Below are positions 24,799 to 36,015 of a DNA stretch of 64,000 nucleotides, in pieces. Source of the stretch: Pseudomonas sp. S04 (GTDB lineage Bacteria; Pseudomonadota; Gammaproteobacteria; Pseudomonadales; Pseudomonadaceae); contig NZ_CP019427.1 of NCBI RefSeq assembly GCF_009834545.1, forward strand, positions 6,034,670 to 6,098,669, in the 5' to 3' direction. Both the position numbers and the translations under genes were made by a program. Positions within the stretch are counted from its first letter, which is position 1. Every line of letters begins with the position of its first letter. The notes beneath the pieces are model-generated. The model ran no database searches, was not told where the DNA came from, and saw only the letters and a program-made list of their open reading frames with translations.

Positions 24799-26078
24799 GC
24801 TGGTTTCGCCTGGGCGATCACGCTTGCCAGAAACGCCTGCAAGCGCTGCTCGGTAACCGCTTGGCTGCAGAACGCCTGCAGACGACTGACGGCATGGGCC
24901 GACATGCGTGCATAGCGTGGCGCATCGTGACGCACCACCTGATAGCTGGCCTGGTAGGCCGAACACAGCGAATCCCAGTTGGTGACGTATCGCAGGGTGC
25001 GGTAGGCCGCACGCGGGTCATGGGGCCAGGCGGTGAGTTCGTCGGTCGAGTTGACGATGAAGGTGTTTTGCCCATCGATGTAATCGGCCATCGCCGTGTT
25101 GCACGGGGCGACCGCCGGTTTGCCGCAGGACATGAACTCCATCAGCGGCAGGCACTGGCCTTCACCGAATGAACTGTTGACCACAAAGCTGGTGGCCTGC
25201 ACCAGGCGCTCATAGTCCGCATCGGCGAGAAAGCCGTGGATCAACACAATGCGGCAACGGTAGTCCTGGTTCTTGTAGAGGTGGTGCAGCATGTCGTTCA
25301 AGGCGTCGGTGATGTCGTGGTGCGTGAGCTTGAGCACCAGGGTGGCATCGGCACACTCGCGGAACGTGGTGCAGAACGCGCTGAGCATGTCCTGCCAGTT
25401 CTTGCGCCCATCGTAGGGGTTGAACACCGAGGTGTAGATCACCCCGTCGAGCACCAGTTCGTGCTCGCCGGCAGGCGCGGCGAAATCCACCGGCTGGCCT
25501 TCACGCAACGCCACCGGGCCATACGGCCGCAGGTCCAGGTTGCGGCTGTCGATCAGCAGGCCACGCAGGCTGAGCCTGACCTGTTCGGCCAACGGCTGCT
25601 GCCCGAGCGCGCGCCCGCGCCCGGCAAAACGGTCCCAGACCGGCGCCGGAATCGCGCTGATCGGGTAGTCCGGGCCCATGGCATCACGCACCGCGGTCAC
25701 GGTAAAACTGGAATGGGTAATCGCGGCGCCGACCTGATCCAGCACCAGGCGCCAGTCGTGCCGGGGTTCGCCCTGCCAGGTGTCGGTGGGAATGGTGCTG
25801 AACTCCCAGGCAAACACCGGAATGGTCGGACAGGCGTAGTGGATCGGTGTGCGATGGGGCGGCGAGAACGACAGGAACACGCAGTCTTCGCCACGGCTTT
25901 GGCAGTCGAAATACAGGCGGTCGACCAGTTCGTCGGGGTTGCTGACCTCGATCACCTGCCCCAGCCGCTCCAGTACCGGACGGAACTCCTTGAGCACAAA
26001 GTAGTAGCTGTACTCGGGACGGCCGAGATTCTGCTCGATGTTACTTTTGTTGGTTTCCGAATGAATGATGATCAGCAT
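24795..26078 (-). CDS. Glycosyltransferase family 4-like protein (PA5456-like)
   Basis: Cytosolic glycosyltransferase of 427 residues with a GT-B pattern. It starts MLIIIHSETNKSNIEQNLGRPEYSYYFVLK and shares that LGRPEYSYYFVLK element with the next gene upstream. The C-terminal donor-binding half holds VNSSFGEGQCLPLMEFMSCG, the usual E-x7-E-like region (near residue 310). It overlaps its neighbours by 4 and 7 nt. Predicted to add sugars to the A-band LPS or its linkage unit. Confidence 0.83.
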   Translation of the reverse strand: MLIIIHSETNKSNIEQNLGRPEYSYYFVLKEFRPVLERLGQVIEVSNPDELVDRLYFDCQSRGEDCVFLSFSPPHRTPIHYACPTIPVFAWEFSTIPTDTWQGEPRHDWRLVLDQVGAAITHSSFTVTAVRDAMGPDYPISAIPAPVWDRFAGRGRALGQQPLAEQVRLSLRGLLIDSRNLDLRPYGPVALREGQPVDFAAPAGEHELVLDGVIYTSVFNPYDGRKNWQDMLSAFCTTFRECADATLVLKLTHHDITDALNDMLHHLYKNQDYRCRIVLIHGFLADADYERLVQATSFVVNSSFGEGQCLPLMEFMSCGKPAVAPCNTAMADYIDGQNTFIVNSTDELTAWPHDPRAAYRTLRYVTNWDSLCSAYQASYQVVRHDAPRYARMSAHAVSRLQAFCSQAVTEQRLQAFLASVIAQAKPA

Positions 26079-27709
26079 GAGGCCGCCCCTGCGGTCGCGA
26101 CCGGCGACTCAGGCACCGGGTTGGTTGGCTGTTGCAGTCGCAGGAAGTCCGCCAGGCGTTGCTGCACCCCTGGGAAATTGCAGTAGTCGCGCATCCGCTC
26201 GTTGGCCGCACTGGCCATGGCCTGGTAACGCTCGGGCTGCGCCTTGGCCATGTGATAACTGGCCAGGTAGGCATTTTTCAGCGATCCCCAATCGGGACGC
26301 TGGTAGACGGTGCGGAACAGGATCCGGCTGTCCTGCGGCCACACGGTCGGCTCCTGGCTGGAGTCGACGATAAAGGCCACGCGGTCGTCGATGTAGTCCA
26401 GCATCGCCGTATGCCGAGGGGCGATCACCGGCTTGCCACAGGCCATGAATTCCATCAGTGGCAGGCACAGCCCTTCACAGCGCGAGGCATTGACATAAAA
26501 ACTGGCGGCGCCGTACAGCCGGGCAAACTGCTGGTCATCCAGGTAGCCGTGGATGACCACCACCCGGCAACTGAAGGGCGACAACTGCGACAGCAGGGTC
26601 AGCATGTGCACGTAGTAGGTGGACAGGTCTTTCTGGGTCATCTTCAACACCAGGGTGGCGTCTTCGACATCGCGCATGGCCCAGCAGAATGCAGTGATCA
26701 CGTGGTGCCAGTTCTTGCGTCCGTCATCGGGGTTGAACACGCTGACGTACACCACCCCCTCGACCTGAATTTCGACCACTTGATCGGTGTCGGGAAACAC
26801 CGCTTGCGGGTGTGAATCCTCGAGGGGCACATGCGCCCTTTCAACCACTTCCACTACCGGGGCAGGCGGCGATACTTCGGCGGCAGGTCGCTCGCCGCGC
26901 AGGCGTGCTCGCAGGCTTTGCGGCAGCAAATCACGAAAACCTTCGCCGTAGACCTGGTGCAGGTAATGGCGAAAGATCACCAACTGCCGGCGCAAGGGTT
27001 GGCCGGCAGCCTCGCGCAGACTCTGGCGCAGGTAATGTTTGGTGATAAACAGACGCCGACGCCAGGTCAGCAATGGCGCCGGGACCACCGCCCCAGGCTC
27101 AAGAGCGGGCCCAGGTTGCGGTTCAGCCTCAGCGACGATCGGCGCGATCAGGCCGTCCGCCGAAAGCCCCAACGTGCGGCTGTCGATGATGCAGCCCAGG
27201 GTCTGCAAGGTGGTGCCGGGGTTGACCGGCTGGCTCGCGGACTGTTGGCGAATATCGGCGAACCGTTCCCAGAGCGGGGTCGGCAGCACCAGCACCGGGA
27301 AGTCTTCGCCCAAGGCCCGACGCATCGCCTGCGCCGTATGGCTGGACAAGGTGATGACCCGGCCATGCTGCGCCAGGGTATGGCTCCAGTCCTGCCGGGG
27401 GTCGTTGTCCCAGTGCTCGGTGGGAATGGTGTCGAACTCCCAGGCAACCACGCAAATCGTCGGGCAGCTCAGGTCGGTAGGCGTCTTGTGTGGCGGTGCG
27501 AACGAAAGGAACAGGCTTTCTTCACCCTCGGCGGCGAGGCGTCGAAAAAGTGGGTCGACTTCGCTGATCGCGTCCACCATATGGACCCGACCCAGGCTTT
27601 CAAGGACCGGACGATAAGCCTTGAGGACAAAGTAGTAGCTGTATTCAGGACGGCCGAGGCTCTGGCTGATCGAGCGCTCGTTCACATCCGAGTAAAGAAT
27701 GAAATTCAT
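26072..27709 (-). CDS. Glycosyltransferase with a central insertion (PA5455-like)
   Basis: GT-B glycosyltransferase of 545 residues, start at 27709 (MNFILYSDVNERSISQSLG), about 120 residues longer than its paralogue at 24795. The extra sequence lies at about residues 190-330 and includes a basic helical segment (RRRLFITKHYLRQSLRE, FRHYLHQVYGEGFRDLL) and a Pro/Val-rich linker. The donor-site element VNASRCEGLCLPLMEFMACG is intact. First gene of the leftward five-gene operon, divergent from rmd. The insertion could mediate membrane or partner contacts (inference). Confidence 0.82.
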   Translation of the reverse strand: MNFILYSDVNERSISQSLGRPEYSYYFVLKAYRPVLESLGRVHMVDAISEVDPLFRRLAAEGEESLFLSFAPPHKTPTDLSCPTICVVAWEFDTIPTEHWDNDPRQDWSHTLAQHGRVITLSSHTAQAMRRALGEDFPVLVLPTPLWERFADIRQQSASQPVNPGTTLQTLGCIIDSRTLGLSADGLIAPIVAEAEPQPGPALEPGAVVPAPLLTWRRRLFITKHYLRQSLREAAGQPLRRQLVIFRHYLHQVYGEGFRDLLPQSLRARLRGERPAAEVSPPAPVVEVVERAHVPLEDSHPQAVFPDTDQVVEIQVEGVVYVSVFNPDDGRKNWHHVITAFCWAMRDVEDATLVLKMTQKDLSTYYVHMLTLLSQLSPFSCRVVVIHGYLDDQQFARLYGAASFYVNASRCEGLCLPLMEFMACGKPVIAPRHTAMLDYIDDRVAFIVDSSQEPTVWPQDSRILFRTVYQRPDWGSLKNAYLASYHMAKAQPERYQAMASAANERMRDYCNFPGVQQRLADFLRLQQPTNPVPESPVATAGAASC

Positions 27710-28136
27710 GGCATCCCACGCTGAAACCGCCTTTTCGGCAGCCTCATTCTTATGACGGCACAGCCCTGGATTTACCCGCCATAGCGCAGTTCGTCCAGCG
27801 CCTGCATGCCCGTCTACGTTCTTGTTTTTGTGGTCAGCTTTGTGTGGTCGAAGGACCACTTTGCTGATCGCTGGGCAATCGTGCTGAGGGGCATTCTAAA
27901 CACATCCGTTGGGGATTCGTGAACACCGGCGATGAATAAATCCGACGGTCCTGACGAGAACTGCCCAGTCACGTTAAGACCTGTTGAAATTGCCGCGCAA
28001 TTGGCACAGATTGACGCAAACAACTACAACAACGACTTTGCATATCAGAACCTTCCGAAAAGTGAGCACGGCTTTTCGGGTTCGCCCAACGAAATGATTG
28101 GGGTATGGCAAAGTTTACCGATTGAGGGGCTGTTGC
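27710..28136. other. Divergent promoter region of the A-band locus
   Basis: A 427-nt gap, more AT-rich than its surroundings, separating the leftward glycosyltransferase operon from rmd. It holds a small hairpin GTGGTC-GAAG-GACCAC at 27844-27859 in the leftward leader and an inverted repeat CCGAAAAG/CTTTTCGG (28055-28079) before rmd. I saw no recognisable OPS (GGCGGTAG) element. An open frame at 27932-28351 lacks a ribosome binding site and is not called. Confidence 0.55.
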
Positions 28137-30019
<1,883 letters not shown>

Positions 30020-30022
30020 GTC

Positions 30023-31465
30023 ATGCTGATACCTGTGATTCTTTCCGGCGGTGCCGGGACGCGCCTGTGGCCGGTTTCGCGTGAAGGTCACCCCAAGCCA
30101 TTCATGACCCTGCCCGATGGCGAGACCCTGCTGGGCAAGACCTATCGGCGGGCGGCCTCGTTGCTGGGCAGCCACGGCGATATCGTCACCGTGACCAACC
30201 GCGACTATTACTTTCAAAGCAAGGATCACTACCAGGATGCCCACCTGGGTCATCACCGTGGTCACTTCGTGCTCGAGCCGATGGGCCGCAACACGGCCCC
30301 GGCGATTGCCGCAGCGGCGCTGGCCCTGCAGGCCTTGCACGGCAACGAAGCGATTATGGTGGTGATGCCAGCCGATCACCTGATCCAGAACGAAGAAGCT
30401 TTCAGGGCGGCGGTCAAGCATGCCGTGGCCCTGGCCGAGTGCGGCCACCTGGTGACATTCGGCATCGTCCCGACTGCCCCCGAGACCGGTTTCGGCTACA
30501 TCGAGCGTGGCGCCCCGCTCGACGAACTTGGGGCGACCAGGGTCGCGCAGTTCAAGGAAAAACCCGACCTGCAGACCGCCTCCCACTACCTGGATAGCGG
30601 CAACTTCCTGTGGAACTCGGGCATGTTCTGTTTTTCGGTCGCCAGCGTATTGGCAGAGCTGCAAACCCACGCCCCCGAGCTGCTGGAACAGGCAGGTGCC
30701 TGCCTGGCGGCCAGTACCCTGGTAGAAGCCGGCGGCTGCCTGCAACAGGAACTCTCGGCGAGCCATTTCGAGCAGATGAGCGATATCTCCATCGACTACG
30801 CCCTGATGGAGCGCTCCGACAACGTGGTAGTGGTTCCAGCCAGGTTCGACTGGAGCGACATTGGTTCCTGGGGCGCTGTCAGCAACCTGATTGCCGCCGA
30901 TGCGCAAAACAACCGCGCCAGTGGTGAAGCCCTGTTCATCGACAGCCACAACAACTTCGTGCAGAGCGATGGACGCATGGTCGCCACGGTGGGCGTGGAT
31001 AACCTGATTGTCATCGACACCGCCGATGCGGTGCTGGTGGCCCACGCCGACCGCGCACAGGACGTGCGCAAGGTGGTCAAGCAGCTCAAGGACCAGGAGC
31101 ACGAAAGCTACCGCCTGCACCGCACGGTGAGTCGTCCGTGGGGCACCTACACCGTGCTGGAGGAGGGCCCGCGCTTCAAGATCAAGCGCATCGTGGTCAA
31201 GCCCGGGGCCAAGCTGTCATTGCAGATGCACCATCACCGCAACGAACACTGGGTCGTGGTCGAAGGCATGGCCAAGGTCACCAACAACGGATCCGGTTCG
31301 CACCTGGTGGCCAAGAACGAGTCCACCTTCATTGCCGCCGGCCACAAGCATCGCCTGGAAAACCCTGGGGTCATCGACCTGGTCATCATTGAAGTGCAAA
31401 GCGGTGAGTATCTGGGAGAGGACGATATTGTCCGCTTCGAAGATCAGTACGGCAGGACAGTCTGA
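30023..31465 (+). CDS. wbpW: Bifunctional mannose-1-phosphate guanylyltransferase/mannose-6-phosphate isomerase WbpW
   Basis: Two-domain enzyme of 480 residues supplying GDP-mannose. Residues 1-~340 are the nucleotidyltransferase (PVILSGGAGTRLWPVSRE signature with FEKPD-like FKEKPDL). The C-terminal cupin (residues ~350-475) is the type II phosphomannose isomerase: RPWGTYTVLEEGPRFKIKRI, the metal-binding QMHHHRNEHWVVVEG with His/Glu ligands, and AGHKHRLENPG. The paralogue AlgA is expected elsewhere. The next gene starts immediately at 31466. Confidence 0.94.
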   Translation: MLIPVILSGGAGTRLWPVSREGHPKPFMTLPDGETLLGKTYRRAASLLGSHGDIVTVTNRDYYFQSKDHYQDAHLGHHRGHFVLEPMGRNTAPAIAAAALALQALHGNEAIMVVMPADHLIQNEEAFRAAVKHAVALAECGHLVTFGIVPTAPETGFGYIERGAPLDELGATRVAQFKEKPDLQTASHYLDSGNFLWNSGMFCFSVASVLAELQTHAPELLEQAGACLAASTLVEAGGCLQQELSASHFEQMSDISIDYALMERSDNVVVVPARFDWSDIGSWGAVSNLIAADAQNNRASGEALFIDSHNNFVQSDGRMVATVGVDNLIVIDTADAVLVAHADRAQDVRKVVKQLKDQEHESYRLHRTVSRPWGTYTVLEEGPRFKIKRIVVKPGAKLSLQMHHHRNEHWVVVEGMAKVTNNGSGSHLVAKNESTFIAAGHKHRLENPGVIDLVIIEVQSGEYLGEDDIVRFEDQYGRTV

Positions 31466-32263
31466 ATGCTCCTCAACCTCTATCGCTCACTGCGCAGCTA
31501 TCGGGGTTTCATCCTCGGCAGCGTCAAGCGCGAGTTCCAGTCGCGTTATCGCAACTCTCTGTTCGGTGCCTTGTGGACCGTGCTCAACCCACTGTCGATG
31601 ATCGTGGTGTACACGGTGATCTTCTCCCAGATCATGCGCGCCCGGTTGCCGGGCGTGGAGGATGGGCTGGCCTATAGCGTGTACCTGTGCGCCGGGCTGC
31701 TGACCTGGGGGCTGTTCTCCGAGATCACCCTGCGCAGCCAGAGCATGTTCCTGGAAAATGCCAACCTGCTGAAGAAGATCAGCTTCCCCAGGATTTGCCT
31801 GCCGGTGATTGTGCTGCTCAACGCCGGGATCAACTTCGCAATCATCCTCGGCCTGTTCCTGGGCTTTTTGCTGATCACCGGGCGCTTGCCCGGCATGGCG
31901 TTGTTGGCGCTGGTGCCGTTGCTGGCCCTGCAAGTGATGTTCTCGGCCGGGCTGGGGATGATTCTTGGTGTACTGAACGTGTTCTTCCGGGATGTCGGGC
32001 AATTCTTCGGCATCCTCCTGCAGTTCTGGTTCTGGCTGACGCCCATCGTCTACCCGATGTCGATCCTGCCCGAAGGCATCCAGCGCGTCCTGGCGCTCAA
32101 CCCGCTGACCGCCTTGATGCACAGCTACCAGAATGTGTTTCTCTACAACCAGTGGCCGGACTGGAGTTCGCTGACCCCCGTGCTGGTGATCGGCCTGCTG
32201 TTCTGTGTGATGGGGCTGCGGCTTTTCCGCCAGCGTGTCGGTGAAATGGTGGATGAGCTCTGA
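31466..32263 (+). CDS. wzm: A-band polysaccharide ABC exporter permease Wzm
   Basis: ABC-2-type permease of 265 residues with six hydrophobic segments. The N-terminal amphipathic region LRSYRGFILGSVKREFQSRYRNSLFGALWTVLNPL is typical of O-antigen/polysaccharide permeases. It pairs with Wzt to flip undecaprenyl-diphosphate-linked D-rhamnan across the inner membrane. The stop overlaps the wzt start by one base (TGATG). Confidence 0.93.
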   Translation: MLLNLYRSLRSYRGFILGSVKREFQSRYRNSLFGALWTVLNPLSMIVVYTVIFSQIMRARLPGVEDGLAYSVYLCAGLLTWGLFSEITLRSQSMFLENANLLKKISFPRICLPVIVLLNAGINFAIILGLFLGFLLITGRLPGMALLALVPLLALQVMFSAGLGMILGVLNVFFRDVGQFFGILLQFWFWLTPIVYPMSILPEGIQRVLALNPLTALMHSYQNVFLYNQWPDWSSLTPVLVIGLLFCVMGLRLFRQRVGEMVDEL

Positions 32264-33528
32264 TGGGAACCATACGCGTCAGTGGCCTGGGCAAGGCCTA
32301 CAAACAATACCCGAACCGCTGGAGCCGGCTGATTGAATGGCTGGTGCCCTTCTCCCGTCCTCGCCATCAACAGCATTGGGTGCTGCAAGGCGTCGACTTC
32401 GAAATCCCGGCCGGTGAAGCCGTGGGCATTGTCGGGGTCAACGGTGCCGGCAAAAGTACCCTGTTGAAAATGATCACCGGCACTACCCAGCCCACCTGCG
32501 GGCAGATTCATCTGCAAGGCCGGGTGGCGGCCCTGCTGGAATTGGGCATGGGTTTCCACCCGGACTTTACCGGTCGGCAGAATGCCTTCATGGCCGGTCA
32601 GTTGCTGGGGATGCAGGTTGAGGAGATCGAGGCGCTGATGCCGGAGATCGAAGGGTTTGCCGAGATCGGCGAAGCCATCGATCACCCGGTGCGCACCTAT
32701 TCCAGTGGCATGCAGATGCGCCTGGCGTTCAGTGTGGCTACCGCGCGCCGACCCGATATCCTGATCGTCGATGAAGCGCTGTCGGTCGGTGATGCCTACT
32801 TCCAGCACAAGAGCTTCGAACGCATCCGCAGCTTTCGCCGCGCCGGCACCACGTTGCTGATCGTGTCCCACGATCGCTCGGCCATCCAGTCGATCTGCGA
32901 CACCGCGATCCTCCTGGAGAAGGGCCGCATGGCCATGCACGGCAAGCCGGAAGAAGTCATGGACTACTACAACGCCATGCTCGCCGAGCGCGAAGGCCAG
33001 ATCGTACGCCAGGAAATGCTCGCCAACGGCCAGGTGCAAACCATCTCCGGTACCGGTGAAGCGACCATCCACAGTGTGCGCCTGCTGGACCAGCGCCAGC
33101 GTTCGGTGGAAGTCGCCGAAGTCGGCCAGCCCATGGTCCTGGAGGTTCAAGTGGATGTGCGCCAGGACATCGAGCGCCTAGTGCTGGGCTTCATGATCAA
33201 GGACCGCCTCGGCCAGGCGATCTACGGCATCAACACCCACCGACTCGACCAGGCGCTGACGGACCTGCACGCCGGCGAGCGGGTGACTTACCGCTTTGCG
33301 TTCCCCATGCGCCTGGGCAAGGGCAACTACTCCGTGGCCCTGAGCCTGTCACGCCTGGACTCGCACCTGGACCGCAACTTCGAATGGCGCGATTACGGCC
33401 TGGTGTTCCACGTGATCAACAACCGCCAGGAAGACTTTGTCGGCTGCTCGTGGCTGGAGGCACAAACCAGCATCACCCGTTCATCAGAAACCTCGGTACA
33501 ACCTCAGGCGCCGGAGACCGCCCCATGA
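32263..33528 (+). CDS. wzt: A-band polysaccharide ABC exporter ATPase Wzt
   Basis: ATPase of 421 residues. The nucleotide-binding domain (residues ~1-245) has Walker A GVNGAGKST, the signature YSSGMQMRLAFS, Walker B ILIVDEALSVGD and the H-loop IVSHD. Past residue ~260 is a C-terminal domain (VEVAEVGQPMVLEVQVD, LHAGERVTYRFAF) of the immunoglobulin-like carbohydrate-binding kind, found in Wzt proteins that recognise a modified chain end. That extension implies a terminal cap on the rhamnan, which agrees with the methyltransferases encoded to the left. Confidence 0.93.
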   Translation: MGTIRVSGLGKAYKQYPNRWSRLIEWLVPFSRPRHQQHWVLQGVDFEIPAGEAVGIVGVNGAGKSTLLKMITGTTQPTCGQIHLQGRVAALLELGMGFHPDFTGRQNAFMAGQLLGMQVEEIEALMPEIEGFAEIGEAIDHPVRTYSSGMQMRLAFSVATARRPDILIVDEALSVGDAYFQHKSFERIRSFRRAGTTLLIVSHDRSAIQSICDTAILLEKGRMAMHGKPEEVMDYYNAMLAEREGQIVRQEMLANGQVQTISGTGEATIHSVRLLDQRQRSVEVAEVGQPMVLEVQVDVRQDIERLVLGFMIKDRLGQAIYGINTHRLDQALTDLHAGERVTYRFAFPMRLGKGNYSVALSLSRLDSHLDRNFEWRDYGLVFHVINNRQEDFVGCSWLEAQTSITRSSETSVQPQAPETAP

Positions 33529-34901
33529 CACGACTGCTGGTTGAATGCACCTATGTGTTCGAACACCCGCAAGCCAACTCGGGTATTCAGCGCGTGGTGC
33601 GCAACGTCATTACCGAGCTGCCAAAAAACAACCCGGCCGTCGAATGCATTCCCGTGGTGATGCTCAAGGGCGCGCTGTATCAAGTGACCAGCCTGGCGCC
33701 ACTCAAGGTGCCCAAGCTGGACCTGATGGGCGTGCGCGTACGGCTGGAGCAGATCGCCAACCGGTTCTGGCTGATGCACCGCACGCTGGAGCGGCGCACG
33801 CCGTTTCGCCAATCCCGCTTCGCTCGCCGAGTGTTGTATGTAGGCTGCCGGCTGGCGACATTTGCCGCGTTGAGCGTGCCGATCCGGCTGCTCAATTACT
33901 GCCTCAGGCGCCAGGAGATCCCCACCCGCTGCCAACCCCTGCAGCATCAGGCGGGTGATCAACTGGTGCTCCTGGACTCTTCCTGGCACGCCGATTTTTT
34001 CCCCCTGGCCGAACAACTCAAGCGCGATGGCGTGGGCATTGTCTCGGTGATCTATGACTTGATCCCGCTGACCCACCCGCAGTTCTGCGACGCCGGGCTG
34101 GTCCGGGTGTTCAACGACTGGTTCGACTGGATCGCGAAGACCGCCGACGGTTACGTGGCGATTTCCGCGACCATTGCCGATCAGGTACGCGATGAGATGC
34201 TGCGCCGCGTCGGGCCCGAGCAAGTGGCGCAACGCTGGTTCGACCATTTTCACCTGGGCAGCGAGCTGGACCTGACCGACGACGCGTTGCCGGTGGAGCC
34301 GGCCCTCAAGCAGATGTTCAAGAACAAAGACCCGGTGTACCTGATGGTCAGCACCATCGAGCCGCGCAAGAACCACGCCTACCTGCTCGATGCGTTCGAG
34401 CTGGCCTGGGCCAAAGGTTCGCGCGCGCGGCTGTGCATTGCCGGGCGCATCGGTTGGAAGTGCGATGCGCTGATCGAGCGGATCCGCCAGCACCCGCAGC
34501 TCAACCAACGCCTGTTCATGTTCAATGACCTCACCGACAAGAGCCTGGAGTACGCCTACTCCAACGCCACCGCGCTGGTCTTCCCGTCCTATGTCGAAGG
34601 GTTCGGCCTGCCGCTGGTGGAGGCCATGCAGCGCGGTTTGCCGGCGATGGGCAGTGACATCCCGGTGTTCCGCGAGATCGGCGGCCCGTTCATGGCGTAC
34701 TTCGACCTGAATGACCCGCAGACCCTGGTCGACCTGATGACACAGATGGAAACCACCGGCACCTTCCCGGCGGAGCGCGACGTCAAGGAGTGGCGCTGGC
34801 TGGGCTGGCGCGAGGCCAGTGCACAACTGGTGGAGCGAGTCCTGCGCCATGTGCGCAAGACCCCGACGACGGTTGAGAGGCAGCATGCAGATTGCTCTTA
34901 A
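33525..34901 (+). CDS. wbpX: D-rhamnosyltransferase WbpX
   Basis: GT4-family glycosyltransferase of 458 residues. The start at 33525 overlaps the wzt stop (ATGA). The donor site has YLMVSTIEPRKNHAYLLDAF and VFPSYVEGFGLPLVEAMQRG (E-x7-E). By position and length it is WbpX, assigned in P. aeruginosa to the alpha-1,2 rhamnosyl linkage of the trisaccharide repeat. It overlaps wbpY by 17 nt. Confidence 0.9.
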   Translation: MTRLLVECTYVFEHPQANSGIQRVVRNVITELPKNNPAVECIPVVMLKGALYQVTSLAPLKVPKLDLMGVRVRLEQIANRFWLMHRTLERRTPFRQSRFARRVLYVGCRLATFAALSVPIRLLNYCLRRQEIPTRCQPLQHQAGDQLVLLDSSWHADFFPLAEQLKRDGVGIVSVIYDLIPLTHPQFCDAGLVRVFNDWFDWIAKTADGYVAISATIADQVRDEMLRRVGPEQVAQRWFDHFHLGSELDLTDDALPVEPALKQMFKNKDPVYLMVSTIEPRKNHAYLLDAFELAWAKGSRARLCIAGRIGWKCDALIERIRQHPQLNQRLFMFNDLTDKSLEYAYSNATALVFPSYVEGFGLPLVEAMQRGLPAMGSDIPVFREIGGPFMAYFDLNDPQTLVDLMTQMETTGTFPAERDVKEWRWLGWREASAQLVERVLRHVRKTPTTVERQHADCS

Positions 34902-36015
34902 TGCGCGAATCCTGCAGGCGCCACGCACTGGCATTGGCCATTACCTGGCGGAACTGGTCAACGCCCTCGGCCAGGAACCGGACATCACGCTGTCGTTGTT
35001 CCACGGCTGGGGCTGGAGCTCCCAACTGCCGAGCGCCGCGATGCCTGGTTACTCACGGCTGAGCCCGGTGCTGCGGCAGATCCCCGGGGCGTATCAGGCA
35101 CGCCGCTGGCTGGAGCAACGGCGCTTCGATCAGGGCCGCCCCGGCAACATCCAGCTGTACCACGAACCGAGCCTGTGGCCGCTGGCATTCAAGGGGCCGA
35201 CGGTCGTCACCCTGCATGACCTGACGCACGTGCACTACCCCGCCACCCAGCCGGCGGCACGCTTGAAAGAGATCGAGCGACGCCTGGAACAGGGGGTGAA
35301 ACAGGCCAGCCTGATCCTCACCGATTCCCAGTTCATTGCCGATGAGGCACAAGCGTATTTTGGCCTCGGCCCGGAACGCTTCGTGGTCGCCCCCCTGGGA
35401 GTCGCTCCGCGTTTTCACCCCCGTACCGACTCGACCTTGCACCCGGTGCTGCAGGCGCATGGGGTGGAGCCGCGCGGCTACTTCCTGTGTGTTGGCACCC
35501 TGGAGCCGCGCAAGAACCTCGGGCTGGCCCTGCGCGCCCATGCCCAACTGCCGGAATCGCTGCGCCAGCGCATGCCCTTGCTGATTGTCGGGATGGCCGG
35601 CTGGAAAGCCCAGCAGCTCGACGATGAACTGCGCAAAGGCCTGGCCAGCGGGCATGTCTGCCTGCTCGGGTACCTGCCCGATGAGGAAGTCGCCCACTTG
35701 GTGGCCGGCGCCCGGGCCCTGGTATTTCCATCGATCTATGAAGGTTTTGGCCTGCCCGTGCTGGAGGCCATGGCCAGTGGTACCCCGATCATCCTCACCC
35801 GACGCTCGGCCATGCCGGAGGTCGCGGGGGCTGCGGGCAACTATATTGAACCCGAGGACCTGCACGGCTTGCGTGATGCCATGAGCCGGCTGGCCGACGA
35901 TCAAGTGCATTGGCAGGTAAGCCGAGAAGCCGGGCTGCAACAGGCGAAGCTTTTTTCCTGGGATCGCTGCGCGACGCTCACCGCGCGCGCCTATCGCCAG
36001 GTTTTAGGAGGTTGA
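34885..36015 (+). CDS. wbpY: D-rhamnosyltransferase WbpY
   Basis: GT4-family glycosyltransferase of 376 residues; the start at 34885 (MQIALNARIL) has GAGAGG upstream. Donor-site elements are VGTLEPRKNLGLALRAHAQL and VFPSIYEGFGLPVLEAMASG. WbpY is assigned to the alpha-1,3 linkages of the D-rhamnan in P. aeruginosa (378 residues). Immediately precedes wbpZ with no gap. Confidence 0.92.
   Translation: MQIALNARILQAPRTGIGHYLAELVNALGQEPDITLSLFHGWGWSSQLPSAAMPGYSRLSPVLRQIPGAYQARRWLEQRRFDQGRPGNIQLYHEPSLWPLAFKGPTVVTLHDLTHVHYPATQPAARLKEIERRLEQGVKQASLILTDSQFIADEAQAYFGLGPERFVVAPLGVAPRFHPRTDSTLHPVLQAHGVEPRGYFLCVGTLEPRKNLGLALRAHAQLPESLRQRMPLLIVGMAGWKAQQLDDELRKGLASGHVCLLGYLPDEEVAHLVAGARALVFPSIYEGFGLPVLEAMASGTPIILTRRSAMPEVAGAAGNYIEPEDLHGLRDAMSRLADDQVHWQVSREAGLQQAKLFSWDRCATLTARAYRQVLGG

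Noticed and set aside
33404-33414. Possible third parS (TGTTCCACGTG) within wzt
   Set aside because: Only one half-site is present; the second half reads ATCAAC, so it does not form the palindrome.
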